From positions 112,759,057 to 112,823,056 of the forward strand of contig JALGPY010000001.1 in the NCBI GenBank assembly GCA_023055425.1: a stretch of 64,000 bases of DNA, given 5' to 3'. The first letter of the stretch is position 1. Every line of letters starts with the position of its first letter. This document shows positions 25,036-36,879 of this stretch, one piece after another. This DNA comes from Linanthus parryae. Lineage: Eukaryota; Streptophyta; Magnoliopsida; Ericales; Polemoniaceae. The notes under the pieces were generated by a model. The model was not told the DNA's origin, ran no database searches, and saw only the letters and a list, made by a program, of their open reading frames with translations. The position numbers and the translations under genes were made by a program.

Positions 25036-25046
25036 GTTAAGACAAG

Positions 25047-25155
25047 TGTGAATAATGAAAACCTTGTGTCGTACATCCTCAAAGACTTTCCTGCGGAATT
25101 TGAAAAATTCAAGCCCAATATTACCATTAGACAAGTACTATTACAGATTCAAAAT
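25047..25155 (+). pseudogene. Copia-1: gag fragment between Helitron and Gypsy LTR
   Basis: One frame reads NENLVSYILKDFPAEFEKFK followed by PNITIRQ, matching the Copia gag block (xxLVxxILxGLPxEFExFxxxI). The frame continues directly at 28277 beyond the Gypsy insertion. Confidence 0.75.
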
Positions 25156-28100
25156 TGAGCACTATCATACTTATAGAATAACTTTTCATTTCACATTTTT
25201 CTATACTTGTCTTGGATAGTTCTAATTCGTCTCAACCTGGAGTCATGAGTGCATTGTATGTACACAATTTAGGAACTTATTAGCAGCATTTGTGTTTCAG
25301 ATGGCGAACAAACTCGTCTTCCCAACTTCAACAATCAAGATGGACACCGTCACAAATTCCATAAGCTAAAATAGTAGCTATCAGCACATCTCTAAGGCAG
25401 ACACTGACACTATACAACAAGACATACATGTTCTATAACATCTGCTAATCCGACTCGATCAAGACAATCGGTGAAACTGCGTCAAGACGATGAATTATTT
25501 TGTTAATGTCAAACTCCTGGAAGACGGCTTACTTGCTTTGCGTATCAATCTAGCAAGGAAGCGATTTTTCATGCCCTTTCTCAATTCACAACAGATGAAT
25601 AGTAGAGTATGTCTCTGTTGCTGGAGCTAGGGTTGATAGATATGATAAAATATAACTAGCCTCTTGTTCTCCTACAGAACAGCTTCGCCTCAGGAGCCTT
25701 CATCTCATTCCCTCAAAGTCAATGTTCGCATCTCTGTTTCCTAACATGATGAATGCGCCCCCAAAGAAGGAAGGATGACTCAGCACCTTACTGGATAAAG
25801 CACAAGGCTTATTAAGAGTAAGGTAATTCTCTAAAAAGAATAAATAGATATTATATGATGCTATCACCCAAAAAGGATCGTGATTTTACTTGATAACTAG
25901 CTCCATTCACCCATAAGGTAAGGTAGCCCCTCTTTCTTTTCGTAAAACTATCTATAATGGAACAAACCATTTTTTTTATTTCAACAACATTAAATGATCT
26001 TTCAAATTGGTCAAGACTCTCTAGTTTATGGACCCTTCTCTTTGGTAATAGTTGTTGCTTCATGGAATTTGCTTCACTAATAGCCTCACGATTTAATTTT
26101 GATCGTTATGAACTGCTACCAAGATCGAGTCCAAGAACGCATAGCTAATTCTAAAACTCAAAACAGTAACAATGAAATGTGCATTTTTAGTCTTATTGGG
26201 ATGAAAGTGGTTTAAAAGAGGCATTCCTTAGGTAAATCTATGAGATAACGTCAATGGCATACACATGAAGTAGGTACAATCTACAACATTTTCCCATGGT
26301 TCAAAATAATAAAAACTAACGAGTCATACATATGAAGACAACCACTACAGTCAACAATGATTAACATCAGAGCCCTAAATAGCATAACGGAGTACCAAAT
26401 TAAGAAGTAGCATGAACAACTCATCATCAGCCTTAGAAACCATCTATAGTTTGCTACTATGTATGCCTCAAATGACGCTCTGGCTTTACACCCACCTATA
26501 GAACCAACCTACAGAAAACTATACCAGGAATAGATAAAGACAATAGAAATGTATTGGTGGTCTTGAAAAAATATTGGATTTTATCGCCACCCAAGAACGC
26601 ACCTGAGGCACATGCCATCATCAAAAGAATAACAAAACATACCCATCCTAGAGTGCTGGAGAACTATACTTGAATCCCCCAGACTCTCTGGAGATGTCCT
26701 CCGCTAAGCACGAAAATGCCTAGCAAGGAGTCTAATTCTATCGGCTCTGTTACTGGACAGAATTAAAGAAACTGTAATTTAAAAGAAACTTACTTCTATA
26801 GCTTGTAATTCTGGTTTGATGATCCTTTAAGTGATGACTTATTTTCCCCAAACTCCCGCGTACTCACCTGCCAAGTTCAGAAGGAAGCAATGTCACGACT
26901 TCAGATTAACAACCAAGATAGACTTCCTAATGAAATAGACATATACATATGTGACAATGTATAACACATACTTGTAGTTTATATACTCCAGTAATCCGAC
27001 CCACGTCAGATAGTAAAGTATACCAGTAATTTCAATTATTCCATAACACAGTTTCGACAAATCCATATTCATTTCTCCATTCATGTACCACCCATTAACC
27101 CACCTAGACAAACTAGACCTTAAGTGTGCACACCCCATACTGGATCAGCAATCCAGAGGGTAATACTAGTTGCCTACCATTCGGGAGCTAGCAATGTACC
27201 TACTGAGCGAATAGGCTATGAATGTAAAGCCCGAAGAACGGGTCTCATAATTGTGTTAAGCCCGTAGTACGGGTCCCATAAATGTATTAAGCCCGTAGAA
27301 CGGGTCTCATAATTTTTAAATCCCGAAGTCCGGGTCCCATTAATATATGACCATATCAATGTCTAGCGTACGCGAATCAGTTATTAAATGAGTACAGAAG
27401 TCCATAATGAAAAATACCCATACTCACATGTTTATGTGCATATATAGATGCCCCAGCTCAGCAACTTGTTATTCCCCGATTTCGGTATTTTATACTCATA
27501 GACATGCATACATCCAATCTAAAATTCTTTAATAGTATATAAGCATTCATATGCTTACCTGGTAGCCTTCCTAGTATCCTTGACCAGCAACGCAGATTTT
27601 ATGTCCCGATCAACTCTTCCTCAGAAGGAAATGGAGTCTCCCCGCGGCTCTTCCATGCCCAGATACCGGTAACTCCATAAACCCGACGAACTGGTTGATA
27701 AAAAGGGGCTCCCTGGGTGCGTTATGGCCGAACTTTCCCCATTTACGGATTCAATAAGAAGTCGTTGAAGCAATTGAATGAGGGATTTTGATCCTCGAGC
27801 GATGGGATACTCCCAGTAATAACATGTTTTGAAATGGATGAGGGGAGGTGGTGGTTGCTTTGGTGGTATTGGTGGTGTTTATGAAGGGAAAACAAGATCA
27901 TTGATTGCTCTCCAATTCATAGCCAACTGAAATGTTTTTTTGCTGTAATAATATGTTTATAAATTGGCTTTTCTCAATTTTTAGGAGCATGAAACCTCAT
28001 TTGATGAAGTGTCCCAGAATGTTCTAGGTTGATGACAACTATTAGGGGTCCTAGGTGTAATTCCAATAAATTTTAGAGTAGAACTAGAGATAACCATGAC

Positions 28101-28271
28101 CTAAAAATTACAATTTTAACCTTTGTTCTTAAATACAAATCATCCTTCTTATCATTTTGGATATCCTACCCTACTGTATACCAGCTGGTGATAAAATTGA
28201 AAATTACATATTAGCCCCCAAAGTTGTAAAATATTGCATTTTAAACCCTTAGAAATTTCCAGGGTGTTACA
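25156..28271 (-). mobile_element. Ty3/Gypsy LTR-only insertion (probable solo LTR)
   Basis: AAAAT flanks both sides (25151-25155 and 28272-28276). The minus strand starts TGTAACACCC and ends TGCTCA. Removing the insert and one TSD copy makes the Copia-1 gag frame continuous. No gag or pol is seen and no internal LTR pair was found, so a 3.1-kb solo LTR is most likely. Part of it (about 26640-27185) is homologous to 37430-38028 in the opposite orientation, so at least two copies of this family are present. Confidence 0.7.
27222..27345. repeat. Four hairpin-forming tandem units of about 31 bp
   Basis: Units start at about 27222, 27252, 27283 and 27314. Each carries CCCG(T/A)AG(N)(A/C)CGGGTC, a short palindrome around CCCGTA/TACGGG, followed by TCATAA or CCCATAA. 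They lie inside the Gypsy LTR. Confidence 0.82.
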
Positions 28272-28276
28272 AAAAT

Positions 28277-29885
28277 GATTTAGCTAATGGAACCCACCAG
28301 TAATCATTACTATATTAAATTTAGAAACAATGGTTTTATACTGCCTCATCATCAAGAAGCCCTGCTCCGTCAAAAGCCTATCATGCTTATTCAGATATTT
28401 CTTCTGCACCTTCAACTACATCAGTTTTTGGTTCACATCCATCTCGGTCATTTCAAGGCGCTCCTTGGTTGGTTGACACAGGTGAAAATCATCATACAAG
28501 AGATTAGCTTGACAGTTTTACAAAAGCTTCCCCGTACAACGACCATTATAACATCACTATTGGAGATGGTTCAAGTATTTCTATTACTCACTTTGGTACT
28601 GGTAGTCTAAATACATCTCATATTTCTTTTATATTTTAAACATGTCTTATTTTACCTAAGTTTTCCTCCAAATTGTTTATTTTACCAATTTATCTTAGAC
28701 AATAAATACATCATCTCATTCAATTCTTTTGACTTTGTCATTATGGACAATGCCTTTCAAACATTTATCCGTCAAGGTCCCTGCATTAATGTTATTTACT
28801 CAACATTTTCCAAGTCTTGCTCATCCATAACATCATCACCATCATCATCTAACGATCTTGTTGCACCAATAACATTTGTTCCTGCATTGTGTTCTGCATT
28901 CTCTCAAGAATTGAATGTCATTAGCTTTAGTATCATCTACATTGTGTTCTACTTGTTCAGTAGCTAAAAGTCATAAATTACCATTTTCTTGTAATAGTAC
29001 TGAAAATTCTACTCCTTTTCAGATAGGTTACTATGATTTATGGGGGGTTTCACCCTATATGTCATTTCAAATTACAAGTACTACATTTGTTTTTCTTGAT
29101 AAATTCATAAAATATTTTTTGGTATATCCTCTAAGAATATTAAGAGTAAATAACAGTACAGAATATTTAAATATTGATTTGCGATATTCTGGCATTATTA
29201 ATCAAACCGCCCATACACCTTTGAAAAAAATGTCAAAGTTGAGAGGAAGCATAAACATTCAATTGAAATTACCACCTTCTGCATAATGGCTCTTGCAACA
29301 AACAATTATCTCATAAATATTGCCAGAAGTTTCATTGCACTATCAATCTCCATACTTCAAGTTGTATAACTCTCATCCTACTTACACTTCTCTTATCTTA
29401 GAGTGTTTGGATGTCTTTGTTTTCCATGGCTTAGGCCCTACTCATCTAAAAAATTACAACCAAGATCCACTCAATGTGCTTTTCTTGGATACTGTCCAAA
29501 CACAATAGGCTACATGTAAACATCAAAGCGGGTATGTTTCTAGAAATGTAGTTTTCGATGAAACTATTTCCCATTTCAGCATACAATTAATACTTATACT
29601 ATACCAGTTAAACCCACCAATTATACTTATGTTCATAGAATTCTAGCAACTCTCATTCAATTTGACTTGAGTTAGAAGGATCTTGCCTTTCGTAACTCTT
29701 ATCAACCCACCATTTCATCTTCATACATTCCTATACAGCCAACTGCTATTCATAGTATTGTCTCACCCATACTCCAAAACTTACCTCACACTCTAAGAGT
29801 ATCTCCAGAAGTAGGAGGTAAAGAATGTAAAACTTACATGTTTTAAACTCTGCATGACATTCATCTTGAGGGTTCATTCCATGAC
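28277..29885 (+). pseudogene. Copia-1: end of gag, protease and integrase remnants
   Basis: Across frames the plus strand shows gag tail, then GAPWLVDTGENHH (protease DTG, about 28465), then the integrase zinc region CSVAKSHKLPF (about 28955), then YDLWGVSPYMS and a DKF.KYFLVYPL block, and later the FxGLxPTHLKNYNQ...VLFLDT block (about 29430). Many stops and deletions; RT and RNase H are missing here. This is the right-hand part of the element that starts at about 22060. Confidence 0.75.
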
Positions 29886-31501
29886 TGTTAAAATTTTATG
29901 AGTTAACAAGTTAAATTTTGTAATTCTGAAATGCATGGAAGGAGAGAGATAGACACATTATTTTCCATCCTAATTTCTAGGTCTCTAGATATAAGGAGGG
30001 AGATGCATGTTTTGTAAAATGCATGTTGTTGATTCAAGACTTCTAAGTGTGTTTTTGGAAGTAATCATTTAGAGTCATGAAAGACAAAGTTTCTCTAAGT
30101 CATCAAGGCTCCAAGGCCTTGAGATATTGATCAAAGCCTCAAAGCCTTGACAACTGCTTTCTTATGAAATGTGATCCGACAATCTTGAGTTGCAGGTGTT
30201 CAATCTGTTGTTTAAGATCATATATTTGTTGCAAATATTCTTGTTATCTATTAGTCATATGTCTAACATATTGCAGATATCATAATTAGATTGAATCAAA
30301 GAACTTTGTTGATACAGTTGTAAAAACTGTGAAGAATGTTCAGAGCTACAAGGCCTTGAGATATGTCTTGAGCTGCCAACAGTTTTCACAAACCTAACTT
30401 GATACTTTCTTGCAGGATTTGATCATTGTTATTATGATTGTTTAATGACTTTTACAAGTCTTAAACTGGTTTGTGTTGGTTTATATGATTGATTGGTAAT
30501 CAGGTTAATGGCTTATCTTTTTTATTCAGTTTTATTCATAAACTGAATGTCTAAACAGACTTAGTGTTGTTATATATATTTGGATTTTGTTTGTTGCTAT
30601 GCTTAATGTTGTTGCTGGTTTTTCAAACGTGCAATCTTATCACAACAAACTCCGAGATGTTGAGAAATGTAGTTAAATAGGATGAGAATTTGAAGGAACA
30701 GAGATCCTAAAACTCTCATTCAGTTGGTGGAAGTAGATAAAAGACTGGTTTGAATGTGAAAGACGAGAAAAGCTTACAGAGGACAGATTTCAAGTGAAAA
30801 ATGGAAGATCAGACCATCAATCCTCACAATTTCAAGCTTCACTCACTGCTTTTAGAAGATCATTCACTCCAGTTTTCCTGAAGAACACATCAAGACTTTC
30901 TCAGCTGATTCATCTATTGTGTGTTTCTATTTTGTACCTTAATCTGCTTATCTTCTGTATATCGTATATCTCACAAAACCTAGTGGTTAGTTGTTCAAGT
31001 GAACAACAAGAGGTTCTTGTTAGCTCAACAGTTAGTAGATGATACTAGATAGGTTTGGAACCACAAGCTGTATAGGTGTAAGGGAGTTCACTTAGGCTTG
31101 AAGATCTAGGGCTGTTTCTGTGTGAGTAATAAGAAGTGTTTTCCCAATCCTGGTGGAATTAGATCCCTCAGGCAAAGATTAGGTCAATTGGGACTGAACT
31201 CTGTAAATTGCATTGTGTTCTCTACTTTACAGTTTAGCTATTTACTCTTGCAAGTGATCTAAATCAAACTAGAGTTACAAACTATTTTGAACTTGTGCTA
31301 GTTCAAGGCCTTGAAGCTTTCTTTTATACTTAGGAAGTTTCTGACTAATCTTACAAAATCTCAAAGCCTTGAGATTTCTGTCTTTTACTTGCATCACTTA
31401 GTTAAATTCTGTGTTTTAGCAAAAAGTTCCCATACTCTATTCAACCCCCCCCCCTTCTAGAGTATTTTAGTCCTTTAATTAGACTACATTACAAACTTTC
31501 A
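29886..31501 (+). repeat. Copia-2 5' LTR
   Basis: The end ACAAACTTTCA is followed by the PBS. The last about 400 bp (31103-31501) recur at 34118-34512. The start is inferred from a TGTTAAAATT sequence. Confidence 0.6.
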
Positions 31502-31503
31502 AT

Positions 31504-31515
31504 TGGTATCAGAGC
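31504..31515 (+). promoter_or_regulatory. Copia-2 primer binding site
   Basis: TGGTATCAGAGC, complementary to the 3' end of initiator methionine tRNA, lies two bases after the LTR. Confidence 0.88.
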
Positions 31516-31545
31516 TTGGGTCACTACTAGAGATCTAACAATCTT

Positions 31546-32461
31546 GTGACTATGAGTAATGTAGGAGATGGTGGTTTCTCTCAAGGAAGGGCAGCAAACA
31601 GACCTCCATTGTTCTGTGGTGACAACTTCATGCACTGGAAGGCATTGATGAAGATGTTCATCATAGATCAAGACATGGAATTGTGGTCAATAATTCAGAA
31701 TTTTCCTCATGAGTATTTCACTACCATTGATGGAGTTGGATGCATCAAGTCTAAGGTAAATCTCTCAGTTACTGAACTGGAAAAGGTAAAATTACAAGGC
31801 TGTGAATCTGTTAGACTGTGCTCTTAATGCAGATGAGTTCAACAGAGTGACAAATTACAAAAGTGCCAAAGAAGTATGGGACAAACTTGTTGTGACATAT
31901 GAAGGAACAAGTCAAGTTAAACAAACCAAGGTTAACATACTTCTGAGGCAATATGAGCTGTTCAAGATGAACTCAGATGAAACTATCAAGGAGATGTTCA
32001 AAAGATTCACTAATGTGGTGAACAATCTGGAGTCATTGGGAAAAAGTTTCTCAAATGAGGAAAAGGTCAGGAAGATTCTGAGAAGTTTGCCAAAAGGTAA
32101 GTGGGAGCCAAAGACAACAACAATTGAGGAAGCTCAGGATTTATGTCTTCTTCAGCTAGATGATCTACAGGGATAGCTGCTCACTCATGAGATGTCTATG
32201 AAAGATGTAGAAGGTGATCTGAGTAAAAACATCAAGAATCTAGCACTCAAGGCTAAAGACAATGAAAAATCTCAAAGTCTTGAGACTGAAGATGAGCATG
32301 ATGATGAAGAGGCTTTAGCGTTGATCTCCAAGACCTTGGCCAGGATTCTCAAGAAGAAGAAAACTTTGGAAACAAAGACTACAATAGAGAGAGATCAAGA
32401 CCTTCAAGCAGCAAGGATTACAAAGGTAAGTCATATTCACATTCACATAAAACTAAAGTAA
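31546..32461 (+). pseudogene. Copia-2 gag, broken
   Basis: The first block (31552-31803) starts MSNVGDGGFSQGRAANRPPL, with the FxGDNFxxWKxxMxxFI motif of Copia gag. A frame change near 31800 leads to the UBN2-type core (NYKSAKEVWDKLVVTYEGTS, 31802-32176), which ends in a TAG; the same frame resumes to about 32461. Just after, a knuckle-like CF...HLVRDCP (about 32467-32510) spans a further frameshift. Gag would form the virus-like particle; these breaks make it non-functional. Confidence 0.8.
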
Positions 32462-32713
32462 TGAATTGCTTTAATGTGGTGATGCAGATCATTTAGTAAG
32501 GGATTGTCCACAAAAGAATAAGAACAGGAACTTTCAAAAGAAAGACGATGACAACAGAAGGAAGAAAGCAATGATGGCCTCATGGAGTGGCTCTTACTCA
32601 TCAAGTGATTCAGCTAGAATAAGAACAAGCAAATTTATGCTTCATGGCAAAACATGATGAAGAAAATTCTTCAGACAGACACATTGAGGAAATGGATGTC
32701 ACCAAGGTCTTGA

Positions 32714-34117
32714 AGAAGAAAATGGATATTAGACAGTGGTTGTTCCAAACATATGAGTGGAAAGAAGTCTCTTTTTACTGAGCTCACAGAGAGATCTGGA
32801 GGGACAATTACACTTGGTGACAAGGAAAAATGCAATATTATTAGTATATGTAGTATTGGTAATGGTTATACCAACTCTGTCTCTGATGTTTATCTTGTGG
32901 ATGGACTTAAATATAATTTGCTTAGTATTTCTCAATTATGTGATAAAGGTTATAAATCTGTATTTGACATGGATAAATGTGTTGTGAAAGATGAGAAATC
33001 TGGAAATTGCATACTCACTTCTCCTAGATCATACAATTTATATGCTATGAGTACTAACAGTACTGCAGGTGACAAGTTGAAGTGCCTCAAGGCCTTGAAG
33101 GAAGATTCAAAGCTTAAGCATAGAAAGCTTGGGCATATTAGCTTACACACCTTGAATAAACTCATCTCAAATGACTTGTTAAGAGGTTTACCATCTCAAA
33201 AATTCTCAGATGATGAGATCTGCAAGGCGTGTGTACAAGGTAAACAAACAAGAAGCTCATTCAAGCCAAAGAATTTTGTTAGTACTTCTAGACCATTAGA
33301 ACTTATGCATATGGACTTGTGTGGTCCTATGAGAGTTCAAACTCCAAAAGGTAAGAGGTATATGCTTGTTGTAGTAGATGATTATTCTAGATTTACATGA
33401 GTTATGTTTATTAGAGACAAAACTGAAGCCTTATCTGAATTTTCTAGACTGTGCAAAGAGCTTCAAACTATGAAATATTTGTCTGTTGCATCTATTAGAA
33501 GTGATCATGGTAGGGAATTTGATCATCTTGAATTTGATTTATTTTGTGCAAAGCATGGCATATCACACAACTTCTCTGCACCTAGAACCCCTCAGCAAAA
33601 TGGAGTAGTTGAGAGGAAAAATAGGACACTTAAAGATATGTCTAGAACCATGCTACTTGAAAGTAATTTGCCAAAGTATTTATGGGCAGAAGCTGTTAAT
33701 ACTGCCAATTATGTGCTTAATAGATGTTTGATCAGGCCTATTTTGAAAAAGACTCCATATGAATTGTTTAAAGGCAGGAAGCCTAGTGTTTCTTATTTCA
33801 AACCGTTTGGTTGTATTTATTTTGTGCATAATAATGGTAAAGACAATCTTGGAAAGTTTGATGCTAGAAGTGATGAAGGTGTATTTCTTGGATATTCTCA
33901 AACTAGCAAAGCTTATAGAATTTTCAATAGAAAAAACAAGATTGTGGAAGAGAGTATTCATGTGTTTTTTGATGAAAGTACTAAGGATTCTTTAAGTGAA
34001 AGTTTTGCAGATCTTAATTTGAACAAGCATGAGGCTGATGATGACATTGTGAAAGAATGCAAAGGCATAACTGAAGTGCAGAATCAGTTAGAAGAATCTC
34101 AAGGCCTTGAACCTCTT
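32714..34117 (+). pseudogene. Copia-2 protease-integrase with an in-frame stop
   Basis: The protease active site DSG lies at 32732 in WILDSGCSKHMSG. Next come the pre-integrase HxxxH-type motif (LKHRKLGHISLHTL), the zinc pair CKACVQGKQ, and integrase core residues: D in HMDLCGPM (about 33310), D in RSDHGREF (about 33510) and E in QQNGVVERKNRTL (about 33600). A TGA at 33398-33400 replaces what is normally a Trp codon between the first two catalytic Asp. The frame then runs into LTR sequence at about 34118, so RT and RNase H are gone. Confidence 0.85.
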
Positions 34118-34512
34118 GATCTAGGGTTGTTTCTGTGTGAGTAATAAGAAGTGTTTGCCCAATCCTGGTGGGATTAGAACCCTCAGGCAGAGACTAGGTC
34201 CACTCGGACTGAACTCTGTAAATTGCATTGTGTTCTCTACTCTACAGTTTAGCTATTTACTCTTGCAAGTGATCTAAATCAAACTAGGATTACAAACTAT
34301 TTTGAACTTGTGCTAGTTCAAGGCCTTGAAGCTTTCTTTTATACTTAGGAAGTTTCTGACTAATCTTACAAAATCTTAAGGCCTTGAGATTTCTGTCTTT
34401 TACTTGCATCACTTAGTTAAATTTTGTGTTTTAGCAAAAAGTTTCCATACTCTATTCAACCCCCCTCCCTTCTAGAGTATTTTGGTCCTGTAAACTACAT
34501 TACAAACTTTCA
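34118..34512 (+). repeat. Copia-2 3' LTR, 5'-truncated
   Basis: About 395 bp matching 31103-31501 of the 5' LTR with few differences, ending ACAAACTTTCA. Confidence 0.85.
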
Positions 34513-34739
34513 CATGCCAATATGCATAACCTATTGGACCTCTATATTTCACCAATTTCTCAATTTTTTTTTGCTAATAACGCATTTTGTAGATGCGTAT
34601 GCATCTCTGGTTCCCTTTTTTGAGAAGTCCATAGAAAAATAAGCATATGTCATGCAGGAAATAATTGATTGATGCAATGATAATGAATCGCCTAATTTTT
34701 ACGAGCTTAGAAGACTCAGTTAGTGGACTCTAGCAAGTT

Positions 34740-35336
34740 ATAAAAAACGTACCGGACATCGAACCGATGAGGCACTGATTTGAGGTTTGACCGGTGTGGT
34801 TCAACCGGTAGAACCACACATTTTCTTTATTATGTATAATTATATATTTTTTATAAATATATTAAAATTTAATTGAAATATAACTTGAAAACTTAAATTT
34901 GACCAACATATATATTAAATTACACGTATTATTTCAGCTATGCAAAATCGGATTTCAATAATTTTAAATTTCAAGTTTTATAAAAATAATGAACACACAA
35001 TTATATGCTCATTTTTACAATAGCTAGATTGTAAACATTTAATACAATAATTAATTGTGTGTATTTAATAAAATTTGAACACAAAGTTTTAAGATTTCTA
35101 GAAAAAACTAACTCAATAAAGAGATGGAATATAGTAAATATATTTAAACGTGTTTCTATTAACAAACATGTCAAGTAGCTCAGCTGGTAATGGTGGTCTA
35201 CCACTACGTTGGTCACGAGTTCGATTCTTAGGGCTGGAAATTTTTGCTTGGGCGATCCAATTACCAAACCGGACCGCCGTGGCCTATTTTGACCTGTCCG
35301 ACCGGTCAAACCGCCAGTCCGGTCCGATTTAAAAAC
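34740..35336. mobile_element. ACCGG-rich inverted-repeat element with tRNA-like core
   Basis: The left end (AAAAAACGTACCGGAC) and the reverse complement of the right end (TTTTTAAATCGGACCGGAC) are similar, and both flanks are rich in GACCGGT and ACCGGTT words. This fits a hAT-like non-autonomous element. The AT-rich middle holds a tRNA-like segment. Confidence 0.5.
35174..35232 (+). other. tRNA-like segment (box A and box B)
   Basis: TAGCTCAGCTGG (35176-35187) matches the Pol III box A, and GTTCGATTC (35219-35227) matches box B, about 32 bases apart. The acceptor stem does not close, so it is a tRNA-derived or SINE-like piece rather than a tRNA gene. Confidence 0.5.
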
Positions 35337-35862
35337 TATGGACTCTGGCGTCTTGCTATTGATAATTTTAAGGCAAGTGTCTCTTTTCTTAGAAGATAAG
35401 GAAACAACATTCCTCCCAAGTAACTTGAAGGAGTGAAATGTTTAAATATGCAATTTGTTTGATGTTTGTTTTCGAATCTCCGTATCAGATCTCTGTTTAG
35501 TATCCTACTATTAACATAAATAAATAAAAATCTTAGAAAAATATTCACTCCATGTAGGAAATGTCTAAAGAGACAAATGTTACTGTAAGCGATAATGGAT
35601 ATTTGTTGGCTTGTAATATAATGAATCATATTTCTTATCTGAGAGGAATAATATTTATGAAATAATTCATTTATGATGAGTCAAAACATAATCAAACGTA
35701 TTATAATCAAGCTCAAAGTAGCCTCCGCGAAATAGTGAAAACCCTTAAATATATTCTAGGTGTTGGTTAATGATTTTCTTTCAACTTTGACCAACTATAT
35801 CTCTTTTCATAATTTGAATCTTGAAAAGATTAAATATGTTTAGGAAACTTGGTACTTCAATC

Positions 35863-36548
35863 TAGGGGTGTTCAAAAATCCAAGCGACCCGCCCAAACTG
35901 ACCGGTCCAAGCCGAACCTACCCGAAATATAAAGACTATGGGGCTAAATGACCGATTTCGGGTATGAATAATTTCAACCCGCCCAACTATCGATTGATCA
36001 TGGTTTTGAAAACGTTTCGGCCGGTCAGTCTCAAACCGTCCCGCCCAACATGAGCACACATTTTGTATATCATGGTAAATTAGTAAGTATAGAAATTTAA
36101 CATAATACACTTATTCACATGACTGATTATATAATGAGTCGATACATAATTTACTATCTCTCTACCTTATATATTAATTTATGCAATTAGCCATTATACA
36201 CTTTTTTTCCATCTCCAAATGTCCCATGAAAAATAATAATATGGACTATGTAGAAAGTTTATAGTACTAGTTGAAATTGATTTAAAGATTAAATGTGAGA
36301 GTAAGACTTTCTGCTAGTTTTTCATCTATCGTATAACTGAGTTTGTGATTCTAACGCGTAACCACCTACATTTTATTGAAAATAAAATCCGCCAAAACCG
36401 AGTCGAACCGAGCTGAGCCGAAATGATCGGTTAGGTTTGGGTTATAAGTTACTTGGTTAGGTTTGTGTAGAGATTTTCTAACCCGAGGTAGTTGAGTTGT
36501 GGGTGAAAATGGGTTTCACCCGCCCAAACCGCCCCGCAAATACCCCTA
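35863..36548. mobile_element. hAT-like non-autonomous element
   Basis: The ends TAGGGGT and ACCCCTA are flanked by the 8-bp TSD CTTCAATC (35855-35862 and 36549-36556). Both subterminal regions carry CGCCCAAAC-type words. 686 bp, no transposase ORF. Confidence 0.85.
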
Positions 36549-36879
36549 CTTCAATCTACAAGACCCTATTTTTTAGATTCTCAAGCCTCTTCCACAGCTG
36601 ACCGGAAACTGAATGTGAAGTTGACCGGTTGAGAAGATTTTCTCACAACATTGAATTTCCTATTTGACTTACCAGATGACTTAAATAACCAAAATGCCAT
36701 TCTAGAAATTTTTTTAGGATAACATTTGAAGACAAAAGGTCAAATTTGACCAATTTGGAATTTCTGAAACTGTAGTTTAGTTGAGCAGTATATGAGGGGG
36801 AAAAAATGTAAGTTTGTAATGAATTGAATTGAACATTCAAATCTTAACATATACCATGACCTCATGCCTTTGTATTAGT

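Larger units (their letters stand above)
22744..25046 (+). mobile_element. Non-autonomous Helitron
   Basis: The left end TCTATATCTATA... into TATATATAAAAGCAAAGC is a typical Helitron 5' end. The right end has a perfect 18-bp GC-rich palindrome (25018-25035) followed by GTTAAGACAAG; canonical Helitrons end in CTRR, here CAAG. The insertion lies between host A (22743) and T (25047), as the family requires, and Copia gag sequence is found on both sides. No Rep/helicase is encoded. The interior carries tandem repeats. Confidence 0.82.
29886..34512 (+). mobile_element. Copia-2, internally deleted
   Basis: The order is 5' LTR (about 29886-31501), primer binding site, gag, zinc finger remnant, protease and integrase, then a jump into the 3' LTR at about 34118. 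RT and RNase H and about the first 1.2 kb of the 3' LTR are absent. No convincing TSD was found, so the left boundary (TGTTAAAATT) is a best guess. Confidence 0.75.

Noticed and set aside
25851..26148. Overlapping ORFs on both strands
   Set aside because: No recognisable product, and they lie inside the Gypsy LTR-only insertion.
35174..35232. Functional tRNA gene
   Set aside because: Box A and box B are present but no acceptor or anticodon stem closes.
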